Positions 26,708-35,153 of a DNA stretch of 64,000 nucleotides are shown piece after piece. Made by a program: the position numbers and the translations under genes. This DNA comes from Bog-473 sp963807675 (GTDB lineage: Bacteria > Actinomycetota > Acidimicrobiia > Acidimicrobiales > RAAP-2). Every line of letters begins with the position of its first letter. Positions within the stretch are counted from its first letter, which is position 1. The stretch covers positions 496,001-560,000 of the forward strand of contig CAWECP010000012.1 of NCBI GenBank assembly GCA_963807675.1, in the 5' to 3' direction. The notes beneath the pieces were generated by a model, which did no database searches, was not told where the DNA came from, and saw only the letters and a list, made by a program, of their open reading frames with translations.

Positions 26708-27199
26708 ATGAACAAGCGAGAACTAGCCAGAGCTGTCGCAGTCCAAGCCGATGTCGAGTTGAAGACGATTGTCAATGTCATTGACGCCTTCACTGATGTC
26801 GTCACCGCCGTCGTCTCGAAGGGTGAACCGGTCTCAATCCCCGGCTTCGCCAAGTTCGTCAAGGTCGACCGGCCGGCCCGCATGGGCCGCAACCCCGCCA
26901 CGGGTGAAGCCATTCGTATCAAGGCGTCCAAGAAGGCGCGCATCACGCCGGTCAAGGCGTTCAAGGACGCCGTGCTGGCTCCAGCCAAGGCACCGAAGCT
27001 GAAGAAGGGTGCCTTCCCCACGGAAGACGGCGCTGTCGCCGCCGCCGGCAAGTCCACCGCTCCTGTGGCGGCACGCGTCCCGGCCCGCAAGGCGCCGGCC
27101 AAGAAGGTCGCCGCCAAGAGGGCCCCGGCCAAGCGGGCCACGACGACGCGCAAGGCGCCGGCCAAGCGGGCTCCCGCCCGGAAGGCCACCAAGAGGTAG
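26708..27199 (+). CDS. hupB: HU-family nucleoid protein with Lys/Ala-rich tail
   Basis: The 163-residue protein has a canonical HU fold in residues 1-92 (MNKRELARAVAVQADV, GEPVSIPGFAKFVKVDR, RMGRNPATGEAIRIKASKKA), which binds DNA through the two-stranded arms. Residues 95-163 are a basic tail of PAKKA/PAKRA-type repeats typical of actinobacterial HupB, which adds histone-H1-like compaction. The ATG at 26708 gives the standard HU N-terminus. Codon use is ordinary for the region. Confidence 0.93.
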   Translation: MNKRELARAVAVQADVELKTIVNVIDAFTDVVTAVVSKGEPVSIPGFAKFVKVDRPARMGRNPATGEAIRIKASKKARITPVKAFKDAVLAPAKAPKLKKGAFPTEDGAVAAAGKSTAPVAARVPARKAPAKKVAAKRAPAKRATTTRKAPAKRAPARKATKR

Positions 27200-27203
27200 C
27201 AGC

Positions 27204-27434
27204 CTGAACGAGCCACTGGCCGAGCGGCCGCTGGCCCAGCCCCACCCGGACCGGCTGTCACCCGCCGACCCCGATTACGACGACATCGTCGCCGCGCACG
27301 CCGCCGCAGTCGGCCGCGGGGTCGACACGTACGTCGACCCCCGTTCCGCACTGACGGTCCTGACCGCCGTCTACCTGGCGCGGCGCGGCTACTGCTGCGA
27401 GTCGGGCTGTCGCCACTGCCCGTATGTCGTATGA
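27204..27434 (+). CDS. DUF5522-type cysteine-rich small protein
   Basis: The short protein contains PHPDRLSPADPDYDDIVAAH and the cysteine motif GYCCESGCRHCPY, diagnostic of DUF5522, a small family of unknown function with probable metal binding. No ATG or GTG is in frame close upstream. A non-standard start near 27204 (CTG) or a start inside the end of the HU gene is needed, so the 5' boundary is uncertain. It follows the HU gene within 10 bp. Confidence 0.65.
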   Translation: MNEPLAERPLAQPHPDRLSPADPDYDDIVAAHAAAVGRGVDTYVDPRSALTVLTAVYLARRGYCCESGCRHCPYVV

Positions 27435-27503
27435 GCCACCCGGCGGGAGGATGGTGCGGCCCGTATGCTCGCTGCACTACTCGGCGCAGGAAACGATCAC
27501 GAC

Positions 27504-28049
27504 ATGAGCGACACCGCACAGGGTCCCGGATGGTGGTTGGCATCCGACGGCAAGTGGTACCCGCCCGAGCTGTGGACCGGTCCGCCGACCACGGGTCCGG
27601 CCGTTACCGGCCCGGCCCCATGGTCGACGCCGCCGGGACAGGTCCACACGCCGGCCTATGGCGCCGGGATGTCCCCCGGTCCGCCGCCCTACGCCGGCGC
27701 GCCGTACGGACCACAGTCGCAACCGGGCGCCTACGCGCCCTACGGTCAACCGCTGGCCTACGGGGGACCGGCCCAGAAGACCAACGGCTTGGCCATCGCC
27801 TCGCTGATCTGCTCGTGCGCCGGCATCCTCGTGATCCCTCTCATCGCCGGGGTGGTCCTCGGGTTCGTCGCCCGCGGGCAGATTAAGCAGTCCCACGGGA
27901 CCCAGCGCGGTGACGGGCTCGCCATCGCCGGCATCGTCGTGGGGTTCGGGTGGGCCGCCCTCATCGTCCTCGGGATCATCGTCAGCGCCACCAACCCCAG
28001 CAACAGCGGCGTCATCGACGCCGTCGGGCTGTTGGGCCTGATGAGATAG
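27504..28049 (+). CDS. DUF4190-type membrane protein with DUF2510-like N-terminus
   Basis: This encodes 181 residues from MSDTAQGPGWW. The N-terminal GWWLASDGKWYPPELW matches the DUF2510 motif. A Pro/Gly/Tyr-rich linker follows, then two helices (GLAIASLICSCAGILVIPLI and GLAIAGIVVGFGWAALIVLG) joined by a GFVARGQIKQSHGTQRGDG loop typical of DUF4190. Such proteins are abundant in Actinobacteria, and their role is unknown. Confidence 0.78.
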   Translation: MSDTAQGPGWWLASDGKWYPPELWTGPPTTGPAVTGPAPWSTPPGQVHTPAYGAGMSPGPPPYAGAPYGPQSQPGAYAPYGQPLAYGGPAQKTNGLAIASLICSCAGILVIPLIAGVVLGFVARGQIKQSHGTQRGDGLAIAGIVVGFGWAALIVLGIIVSATNPSNSGVIDAVGLLGLMR

Positions 28050-28058
28050 GAGCGAACC

Positions 28059-29289
28059 ATGCAAGGTCTCCTCTACGGCGTGAAGCCTGAGCGCTGGACT
28101 CCGCCCGACGAGTCCAACCGCCTGCTGGTCGGGCTGTCGCACGTGCCGATGCGGCTGCAGGACCTCGAGCACCCGACGCCTATCCGCGACGACTGGGCGG
28201 TGGCCAAGACGCGGCTGACCGGCATCTGCGGGTCCGACGCCAAAATGGTCTTCTCGGACTTCGGCGACGACTTCAGCGACAGCGCCCTCAATGGCTATTT
28301 CTCGCTCCCCACCGTGCCCGGGCACGAGGTCGTGGCCGACGTCGCGGAGGTCGGGCCGGCCGTCACCACGCTCGAAGTGGGGCAGCGCGTCGTCCTCAAC
28401 CCGTGGCTCTCGTGCGGGCCGCGCGGTGTCGACCCGCCGTGCCCGTCGTGCCAGTCCGGCGACTACAGCCTGTGCTGGCACTTCGCGGAGGGCCCGGTGG
28501 CAGCCGGCATCCACACGGGGACGTCGAAGGACGCGCCCGGCGGATTCGCCGACTACCTGCCGGCGCACGAGTCGATGCTCATCCCCGTTCCTGACAGCGT
28601 GAGCGACGAGGTCGCCGTCCTGGGCGACCCCTTCGCGGTGTCGTTGCACTCGGTCACCCGCCACCCGCCACCGCCCGGGGGCAAGGCACTCGTGTACGGG
28701 GGGCGCGCTGGGAAGTTGCGCCACCGCCATCCTGCGCTCCCTGTATACCGACGTGGAGGTCATGACCGTGGCGCGCTTCCCCGCGCAGGCCGCACTGGCC
28801 CGGCGCCTGGGCGCCACCGCGGTGGACCCCTACCCGGTCGAGCAGCTGCTCGAGGAAGCCGCCACGTGGTCCGGCGGGGTGCTGCAGAAGTTCCCCGGCA
28901 CCCGTCTCCCGATGGCCCACCCCGGCGGCATCGACGTCGTCTACGACACGGTCGGTACGACGGAGACGTCCGAAGTGGGCGTGCGCCTGCTCAAGCAGCG
29001 CGGCACCATGGTCAAGAGCGGCGTGAACGCGCCGGAACGCTGGGAATGGTCACCGCTCTACTTCAAGGAGATCGCCTGGGTGGGCTCCAACGCCTTCGGT
29101 GTCGAGGAGGTCGACGGCATCCGCCTGCACGGCATCGCCCACTACCTGCGCCTGGCCGAGCAGGGACGCATCGACATGACGGGCCTGCTCACCCACACCT
29201 TCCGCCTCGAGCAGTGGCGCGAGGCCTTCATCGCGCTGGCCACACAGGAGCAGAGCGGCGCCATCAAGGTGGCCTTCGACTTCCGCTAG
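28059..29289 (+). pseudogene. Zinc-binding dehydrogenase (glucose/threonine-dehydrogenase-like), one frameshift
   Basis: The N-terminal half has TRLTGICGSDAKMVF and VPGHEVVADVAEVG for catalytic zinc, and PCPSCQSGDYSLCWHF for structural zinc. Near 28700 one extra base breaks the frame within the Rossmann region; the restored sequence continues SCATAILRSLYTDVEVMTV, GGIDVVYDTVGTTET and ends AFDFR. The stop codon TAG at 29287-29289 is itself formed at the junction with the TnpB element; without the insertion the gene would end TGA. The substrate is unknown. Confidence 0.75.
29277..29287 (+). repeat. Direct repeat flanking the TnpB element, left copy
   Basis: CGACTTCCGCT lies in the last codons of the dehydrogenase gene and recurs at 30912-30922 just outside the other end of the element. 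With the T before it the match is 12 bp. It has the appearance of a target-site duplication. Confidence 0.65.
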
Positions 29290-29307
29290 GTTCGGCAGCA
29301 AGGTGGG
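29290..29307 (+). repeat. TnpB element terminal inverted repeat, left
   Basis: GTTCGGCAGCAAGGTGGG is the exact reverse complement of 30893-30910. The repeat extends one or two bases outward if a one-base gap is allowed (AGGTTC against AGTTC). Confidence 0.8.
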
Positions 29308-29432
29308 ATGGATGGATGGTAAAACCGTCCAACTCCTGCTGTGAACCGGGTGCCATTGCCAGCACCCCGTCCAAGTCCTATACGCCGCCCCTCGCGAGTG
29401 ATCGAGAGGGCCGGCGCTGCTTGGTTCCGCCC
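29308..29432 (-). ncRNA. Candidate omega-RNA / right-end structured region of tnpB
   Basis: In TnpB systems the guide (omega) RNA comes from the end of tnpB and the sequence downstream to the element end. The 125 bp after the tnpB stop, on the minus strand, hold short inverted repeats (for example around CCCTC...GAGGG near 29390-29412 and GCCGCCTGAGGGCGG near 29433-29447) and end at the terminal repeat. This placement is the only evidence; no RNA was identified by similarity. Confidence 0.3.
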
Positions 29433-30848
29433 TCAGGCGGCCGCTGCCGTCGGTGCGTGAGCACCTCGGGTCTTACGCGGCCTCGGGTCGGCGTTTTGTG
29501 TCTCCGGTCGTAGCCCGGCGACAGGCGTCTGCTCTTGCTGCCCCAGAAGCCGGACGGTCTCTCGAGCGATGTTGCGTGCTGCGTTGACGTCTCGGTCGAG
29601 AACGGCGCCGCAGCGTTCACAGTCGAAGATCCTCATTCCGCGGTCCAGCTTGGCTTTCACCGAACCACAGGACGAACAGGTCTTCGACGACGGGTAAAAA
29701 CGATCGGCGGCAACCAAGGCGGCACCACGATCGGCTGTCTTGTACGTGAGCTACCGGCGTAGCTCTCCGAGGGAGGCGTCAGCCACTGAACGACCGAGCC
29801 GTCCCTTGCGGGAGCCCATTCCCGCCAGATTGAGGTCCTCGATCCCTATGACCCCGAAGCGCCGCACGAGATGGTTAGTCACGCGATGCAGCTCGAGGGC
29901 CCGGGTCTTGGTGATGGTCCCGTGCAGCCGAGAGCGGCGCTTAAGGAGCCGGGTCCGGTTCTTCGACCCCCGTTCGCACCGAGCGATGGCCCGATCGAGT
30001 CTTTTGAGATGGCGCAGGCGCTGAGAGAGTACAGCGGGGTTGGCCACGTGCCCGTCTTCATCAGTCAGTCCCCGCACCGGAACGGACAGGGTGGCCAGGT
30101 GCACCAGGCCGGCGTCGATCCCAACTACCCGCCCGGAGGCAGTCCGGCTTTGCGCAGGCAACTGTGGTCTGCCCAGGTGGCGCACGGAGAACGCTGCCTG
30201 CCAGCGCCCGCCGCGGTAGGAGATCGTGACCTTCTGGATGGTGGCCCGGCCTGAATCGACCAGGTTGTAGAGGCGCCGGGTCGACTCGACCGTATGGATC
30301 CAACCGAGGTGCTCTCTCCGACGCTTGACTTCGGCGTCAGGCGTGGACTGGGGCAGCATAAGGCGGACCCCGTGACGGTCAGAGTTCAGCCACGACAGCT
30401 GGTGGTTGATCTCGACGAAGGAGACCGAGGGTGTGCATCGACGGCGGCTCTTGCGGCGTGGAAACCCGACCCTCCTTCCCTTGCGTTCACCCCTCTTCGA
30501 GTCAGAGAAGTTCCCCAGCGCGTCAGCCGCTTGGCGGACTCCGGACCGGAACGCGTGCATGGAGACTTCTTGCCACCAAGGCGCTGTATCGGACTTGGCC
30601 TCGTTCCAGAGTTTGGAGAGGCCGTAGGCCGACCATGACAGGACAGGGGGCAGGTCAGCTTCGGCGACACCACAGTCGCGCTGGGCCTTCCGCGCTGAGA
30701 GGTTCGCCAAGACCTCATCGATGGTCCAGTTGTAGGCAAAGCGTGCCGCTCCGGCGTAGCTGCGCAAGAGCCGCTCCTGGGCGGGCGTGGGATCTAGCTG
30801 GAAGACGACGCCACGTGTGTAGAAGGCCTGGTCTTCACCCGTTCCCAT
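29433..30848 (-). pseudogene. tnpB: TnpB (IS605 OrfB-type) RNA-guided nuclease gene with in-frame amber codon
   Basis: The frame from MGTGEDQAFYTRG (30848) to 29433 is continuous except for one TAG at 29748-29750. The N-terminal HTH region has QLDPTPAQERLLRSYAGAAR. RuvC-I is GRVVGIDAGLVHLATLS, RuvC-II is GVIGIEDLNLAGM, the zinc finger is SKTCSSCGSVKAKL plus CERCGAVLDRD, and RuvC-III is DRDVNAARNI. The TAG falls in SLGELRR(stop)LTYKTADRG, where Q is usual, so CAG to TAG is the likely change. It removes the zinc finger and the RuvC-III Asp, which should abolish cleavage unless the stop is read through. Confidence 0.85.
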
Positions 30849-30892
30849 GCCTTCAGTGTCGTCGCAGGGTGTGACATTTTGCCAACCATTAG

Positions 30893-30910
30893 CCCACCTT
30901 GCTGCCGAAC
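30893..30910 (+). repeat. TnpB element terminal inverted repeat, right
   Basis: CCCACCTTGCTGCCGAAC is the exact reverse complement of 29290-29307. Confidence 0.8.
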
Positions 30911-30911
30911 T

Positions 30912-30922
30912 CGACTTCCGCT
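30912..30922 (+). repeat. Direct repeat flanking the TnpB element, right copy
   Basis: CGACTTCCGCT matches 29277-29287. The bases that follow (GAG) would make the original dehydrogenase end CGC TGA, consistent with a duplicated target. Confidence 0.65.
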
Positions 30923-31024
30923 GAGTCCGCGGACGACCCACGGAATGACGGGCTCCGGCGACGGGGGTAGCTTCGGGGGCGAGGACGGCGCCCGCCAGGC
31001 GCCCGCACGCCACAAGGGGGCGCC

Positions 31025-32107
31025 GTGACCACCAGCCCGCCGATCGATTCGGACCTCGCCTTCGATCCCAAGTGGGGCGTCGAGTCCCCCGCCACCACCG
31101 TGTTCGACTTCAACTACACGGGCGGCCGGGACCAGCTGCTGCGGCTCTACGACAAGGGGACGCGGCGCCAGTGGATCGGCAGCGACCGCCTGGACTGGAG
31201 CCTGGACGTCGATCTGACCCATCCGGTCGGGATGCCCGACGAGATCAACCCGATCTTCGGCACGGAATGGTGGGAGAAGATGTCCGACGAGCGCAAGGGC
31301 GAGCTGCGCCGCCACGTGGAGGCATGGCGCTTCAGCCAGTTCATGCATGGCGAGCAGGGTGCGTTGATCTGCACCGCCAAAATCGTGCAGACCGTTCCCG
31401 ACGTCGACTCCAAGTTCTACGCGGCAACACAGGTGATCGACGAGGCACGACACGTCGAGGTCTACAGCCGCTACCTGCACGAGAAGGTGCAGCTGGTGTA
31501 CCCGCTCAACAAGTACCTCAAGAGCCTGCTCGACGACGTCATCTCCGACAGTCGGTGGGACATGACCTACCTCGGGATGCAGGTCCTCGTTGAGGGACTG
31601 GCGCTGGCCGCCTTCGGCGTCATTCGCAACAACGCACAGGAGCCGCTCGCCAAGGCGCTCAACGCCTACGTGATGCAGGACGAGGCCCGCCACGTGATGT
31701 TCGGGCGACTGGCGCTGCGCGACTACTACCCCCAGCTCACGCAAGCCGAGCGCGACGAGCGGGAGGCCTTCTGCATCGAGGCGTGTTACCTGATGCGGGA
31801 CCGCTTCTTGGGCGAGGAGGTGTGGGAGCGCCTCGAACTGCCGCCCGAGATCGGCACCTACGTCGAGAACAGCGAGACGCTGCGGGTGTTCCGCTCCTTC
31901 CTCTTCATGCGCATCGTGCCCATCCTCAAGGACGTCGGCCTGTGGGGGCCCAAGCTGCGGGCGGCCTTCGAGGACATGGGGGTCATCGGCTTTGCCGAGA
32001 CCGACATCGACGCCGAAATGGCCGAGGACGAGAGGGTGGCGGAGGAGCTCGACGAGTCCCGCGACGCCCGCCTGGCGCACGTCAAGGCCGTGGCAGAGGA
32101 GGCGTAG
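31025..32107 (+). CDS. Ferritin-like diiron protein (AurF/R2-like)
   Basis: The 360-residue protein starts at a GTG with AAGGGGG upstream. Two carboxylate-histidine iron motifs are visible, TQVIDEARHVEVYSRYL and MQDEARHVMFGRLAL, each an E/DxxRH helix. Further helices carry QFMHGEQGALICTAK and QVLVEGLALAAFG with the remaining Glu ligands. This is a four-helix-bundle oxidase or oxygenase arrangement; candidate roles are N-oxygenation or fatty-acid modification. No partner reductase is adjacent, and the reaction is unknown. Confidence 0.8.
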   Translation: MTTSPPIDSDLAFDPKWGVESPATTVFDFNYTGGRDQLLRLYDKGTRRQWIGSDRLDWSLDVDLTHPVGMPDEINPIFGTEWWEKMSDERKGELRRHVEAWRFSQFMHGEQGALICTAKIVQTVPDVDSKFYAATQVIDEARHVEVYSRYLHEKVQLVYPLNKYLKSLLDDVISDSRWDMTYLGMQVLVEGLALAAFGVIRNNAQEPLAKALNAYVMQDEARHVMFGRLALRDYYPQLTQAERDEREAFCIEACYLMRDRFLGEEVWERLELPPEIGTYVENSETLRVFRSFLFMRIVPILKDVGLWGPKLRAAFEDMGVIGFAETDIDAEMAEDERVAEELDESRDARLAHVKAVAEEA

Positions 32108-32114
32108 GGCCGGC

Positions 32115-32522
32115 TCAGCCCCCTTCGAGGCCGCGCTCGAGCCCGGCCTGAATCTGCTGCGTCGGCTCATTGGTGTCGAGGTAGTCGCGCCACGCCGTCA
32201 CCCGGCCCGCCGCGTCCACGTCGATCACCGTCGCTCCCTCCATCGTGATGGCAATGCCCGGACCGCCCTCGACCCGGAACGTGCCGGTCCCCGTCCACTC
32301 GAAGACGGCCCAGTCGTCGTCGCCGCGGATGCGCTCCACCGTCTGCGACCAGTCGGGGAAGAGGGTGTCGGTGTCGGTCGCCACCTTGCGCACGTCGGTC
32401 GTCCACGGCGTCACCGGGTCGCGGAAGCGGCCGCCCTCGGCGAACAAGGCGGCGAAGGCATCGGGCCCGTGGACCGACTCGAATGCCCGCGCCCACGCCT
32501 CCCAGTCCCGGGCCGGGCTCAC
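32115..32522 (-). CDS. SnoaL-like (NTF2-fold) protein
   Basis: The 135-residue protein starts at a GTG that overlaps the stop of the upstream gene by 4 bp. Residues DWEAWARAFESVHGPDAFAA, GRFRDPVTPWTTDV, and the strand pattern WAVFEWTGTGTFRV then ATVIDVDAAGRVTAWRDYLD are typical of SnoaL/limonene-epoxide-hydrolase-like NTF2 folds. No specific catalytic dyad is certain. It is the last gene of the five-gene YbjQ operon. Confidence 0.75.
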   Translation of the reverse strand: MSPARDWEAWARAFESVHGPDAFAALFAEGGRFRDPVTPWTTDVRKVATDTDTLFPDWSQTVERIRGDDDWAVFEWTGTGTFRVEGGPGIAITMEGATVIDVDAAGRVTAWRDYLDTNEPTQQIQAGLERGLEGG

Positions 32523-33418
32523 CGGCGCCGCCCCTGCCCGGCGCTGCGCAGGTTCTCCGCCTGGAAGGTGACCACGGCGTCGTCGAGGGGCAGGACGACG
32601 TCGGGCTTGACGAACTGGTGCGCCTCGGCCACCAGGCGCACGGCCGTGCCCCAGGCGGTGAAGCCGATGGCGTGCCGGGCGAAGTGCATGGGCCCCTCGG
32701 TGACCTTGACCTCCACCACCCCTTGGCCGCCGGCGGCCAGCGCCGAGCTCTGCATCCTCTCCATGGCGGACTCGCGGGCGGAGTACATGGCCTCGGTGTA
32801 GTTGGTCAGTTCGACGTTCTGCGTCGACTGCCGCATGGCCGCACCGGCCGTGCGCCGGGGCGCGTAGACGAAACAGGCGCCGAAGGCGAGTCCGACGGGC
32901 ATCCAGCCGGCACGCAACAGCAAGGTGAAGTCGCGGGCCGAGAGGTCGGACACGAACGGCATGGCCTCCTTGGCGTCGTCGCCCCGACCCCGCCGCCCCG
33001 TGGGCTTCACGGCGGTACCGACGAGCTCGACGTCGATGTGCTTGGTGTGCACGGTCACGTCGACGCGGGTCCCCACCACGCCGTGGCCCCGTACCTTGGA
33101 GCACTCGCCTCGCAGCTGCTGCGCGGCCTGCTCGACCGCCATGTTGTGGGCGTCCGAGGCCAGGCCGATGGAGCCCCGGCCCCAGTTCCACACCCCGACA
33201 GGCACCGAGACGACGGCCACGCCGCACACCAGGTCGAGTGGCTCCCACCCCGCCCCGTGCAGCAGCAGGGCCTCGTCCACCGACAAGTCCGAGGTGATGC
33301 CGCGTTCCTGCGACGGGGGCGGGGCGGTGGCCAGCGTCCGCGCGCCCTTCAGCATTTCGGCCCGCACGTCGAGGGCCGTGCCGGCGGCGGCCGGGACGGG
33401 GTCGGTGTCCGCGCTCAT
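32519..33418 (-). CDS. Double YbjQ-like domain protein (third of three)
   Basis: This encodes 299 residues in two units of about 130. Each unit has a lead-in (SDLSVDEALLLHGAGWEPLD; SDLSARDFTLLLRAGWMPVG) followed by a YbjQ/DUF74-type core whose end is VELVGTAVKPTG or GFTAWGTAVRLV. The conserved helix (NYTEAMYSARESAMERMQSS) is seen in unit 2 only; unit 1 is more divergent. YbjQ proteins are small pentameric beta-sandwich proteins annotated as heavy-metal-binding. The stop overlaps the SnoaL start and the ATG overlaps the upstream stop. Confidence 0.78.
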   Translation of the reverse strand: MSADTDPVPAAAGTALDVRAEMLKGARTLATAPPPSQERGITSDLSVDEALLLHGAGWEPLDLVCGVAVVSVPVGVWNWGRGSIGLASDAHNMAVEQAAQQLRGECSKVRGHGVVGTRVDVTVHTKHIDVELVGTAVKPTGRRGRGDDAKEAMPFVSDLSARDFTLLLRAGWMPVGLAFGACFVYAPRRTAGAAMRQSTQNVELTNYTEAMYSARESAMERMQSSALAAGGQGVVEVKVTEGPMHFARHAIGFTAWGTAVRLVAEAHQFVKPDVVLPLDDAVVTFQAENLRSAGQGRRR

Positions 33419-34329
33419 CCGAGCCGCACCGTCGGCCGGGGCAAGGGCAGCGGGTCGTAGTCCTTGAAGCGGCGGACCCGGTTGCCCCGCAGCGTGCAGT
33501 CGATGACCTCGTCGCCCTGGGCCAACTCGCGGCCCACCACGTCCATGCGCGCCCCGTGGAGCTCGTCGCCGGCCAGCTGCTGGCGGACATGCTTGCGCGC
33601 CAGTTGCCGTGACGCCATGTGGGCTCGACTCACCTGCTCCACCAGCTGCGGCCCCATGGTGGAGCCCCAGCCCATGGATCCCTCCATGAGGTACTCGGTG
33701 ATGCAGAAGGCCCAGACGCGCACCGAGGCCAGCGCGGCCACCACCGAGACCGGCATGAAGCCCGCCTCGATCGACTTGGTCAGGCGCTGGCCGGCCAGGT
33801 AGGTGCTCCAGGGCGCGCCGCCGGCGGGCGGCGGCCCACCCTCCACGTTGACCGCAGTGCCGAGGAAGTGGAACTCGGTCGTCCCCGAGTCGGCCACGCT
33901 GGAGACGCGATCGACCACGCCGATGACACCGTGGGCCTCGTGGGTGCGCGCCTCCTCCAGCATCCGCCGGTAGGCCGTCATGTAGCCGCTCGCCCACGCG
34001 TTCTCGACCCAGGGCTGCTCGAGGTTCTGGCCCCAGCTGCGGTGCTCGGCCGACACGTAGCCGTGCGGGCAGCGGTAGGTCTCCGAATAGCCGTCGGCCG
34101 CTTGGGGGGCGTAGGGAGACATGCCGCGGGTATAGCCCGATCCCGGGCCGTACCACCCCCACTGCATGACGCAGAAGCCCTGCACCAGAGCCACCGGTTG
34201 CAGGCCCAGCTCGAGGCAGGCGGCGAAATCGGGCACGCTGAGACCGGAGGAGAACGCACTCGACTCCAGGCGGCGGAGAGCCGCCTCGGGCAGATCCCCG
34301 CCCGTCTCGGGTGCCGCGGCGTCGGTCAT
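33415..34329 (-). CDS. Double YbjQ-like domain protein (second of three), most divergent
   Basis: The 304-residue protein again has two units. Unit 1 (about 25-165) has SGLSVPDFAACLELGLQPVA, an aromatic and Tyr/Gly-rich insertion, MTAYRRMLEEARTHEAHGVI and EFHFLGTAVNVEG. Unit 2 (about 170-304) has LTKSIEAGFMPVSVVAALAS, RAHMASRQLARKHVRQQLAG and a final strand pair. It departs from the YbjQ consensus more than its neighbours, so it may have a structural rather than binding role. Its ATG overlaps the next gene's stop by 1 bp. Confidence 0.7.
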   Translation of the reverse strand: MTDAAAPETGGDLPEAALRRLESSAFSSGLSVPDFAACLELGLQPVALVQGFCVMQWGWYGPGSGYTRGMSPYAPQAADGYSETYRCPHGYVSAEHRSWGQNLEQPWVENAWASGYMTAYRRMLEEARTHEAHGVIGVVDRVSSVADSGTTEFHFLGTAVNVEGGPPPAGGAPWSTYLAGQRLTKSIEAGFMPVSVVAALASVRVWAFCITEYLMEGSMGWGSTMGPQLVEQVSRAHMASRQLARKHVRQQLAGDELHGARMDVVGRELAQGDEVIDCTLRGNRVRRFKDYDPLPLPRPTVRLG

Positions 34330-35153
34330 CAGTTGTCGAGCGAAATGATGGTGATGGGCTTGGGCAGCGTGACCTCGCCGCTCCGCTTGGTCACGGCCGT
34401 GCCCAGCGCGAGGAACTCAATGGTGTGTGAGCCCCACTGATGCGACTTCTCCTCCAGGCGGACGCCCACGATGCCACTGGCGTCGAGCCGGCCGGCCTCG
34501 TCCTGCATGCGCGTCATAGCCAGCTCGCGGGCTTCGTACAGCGCCTGGGTGAAGTTGGGCAGCTCCACGTTCTGGCCCATGGAGCCGAGCGCCTGGGTCA
34601 GCTTTCGGTGCGCGATATGGAACACACAGGTCCCCATCACCAGGCCCTGAGGGACGTGTCCGGTCTGCATGAGGGTCCAGAAGTCCTGGCCGGAGAGGTC
34701 CGACGTGAACGGCTTTCCCAGCGCGTTGCGGTACGAGGTCCCGTCCTCTGCCTTGACGGCCGTGCCGAAGGCGATGAACTCCGCCGAGTCGTTGCCCCAC
34801 TCGTAGTAGTTGACGTCGAGGCGGACCCCGACCACGCCGTCGGCGCCGAGCTCCTCGGCCTCCTCCTCCATGCGCGTCATGGCCAGCTCGCGGGCGGTGT
34901 ACATGGCCTCGGTCAGCTTGGAGAGCTCCTGGCTCTCGCCCCACTTACGGGTCTGGATCCCGATGTGGTAGATCGACGAGCCCATCACGAAGCCGAGCGG
35001 GTGGAACCCTGCCTCCTTGACCAGCAGGAACTCGTTGACCGAAAGGTCGGACGTGAACAGTCCGTGCTCCAGCTCTTCGAGCCGGTGTGCGGCGTCCTTG
35101 GGCAGGTCGTGCGGTTCCAGGGGTGCTGGCACCCCCGGCGATGAGTCGGTCAC
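34329..35153 (-). CDS. Double YbjQ-like domain protein (first of three), closest to consensus
   Basis: The 274-residue protein contains two near-identical units: SDLSVNEFLLVKEAGFHPLG, YTARELAMTRMEEEAEELGA, DGVVGVRLDVNYYEWG, EFIAFGTAVK, then SDLSGQDFWTLMQTGHVPQG, YEARELAMTRMQDEAGRLDA, SGIVGVRLEEKSHQWG, EFLALGTAV. These match the YbjQ core (ARELA..RM..EA..LGA..VVGVR....AyGTAV) duplicated in tandem. A GTG start overlaps the upstream stop. It has no signal peptide. Confidence 0.85.
   Translation of the reverse strand: MTDSSPGVPAPLEPHDLPKDAAHRLEELEHGLFTSDLSVNEFLLVKEAGFHPLGFVMGSSIYHIGIQTRKWGESQELSKLTEAMYTARELAMTRMEEEAEELGADGVVGVRLDVNYYEWGNDSAEFIAFGTAVKAEDGTSYRNALGKPFTSDLSGQDFWTLMQTGHVPQGLVMGTCVFHIAHRKLTQALGSMGQNVELPNFTQALYEARELAMTRMQDEAGRLDASGIVGVRLEEKSHQWGSHTIEFLALGTAVTKRSGEVTLPKPITIISLDN

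Larger units (their letters stand above)
29288..30911 (-). mobile_element. TnpB-bearing element with terminal inverted repeats and flanking duplication
   Basis: The unit is about 1,624 bp. It has near-perfect terminal inverted repeats (29288-29307 and 30893-30911, with an 18-bp perfect block), weaker inverted similarity for another 25 bp inward, one tnpB gene on the minus strand and an 11-12 bp direct repeat outside. IS200/IS605 and IS607 elements, the usual hosts of tnpB, have neither terminal inverted repeats nor target duplications. No tnpA is present. I infer an element moved in trans by a DDE-type transposase, with tnpB as cargo. Confidence 0.6.
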
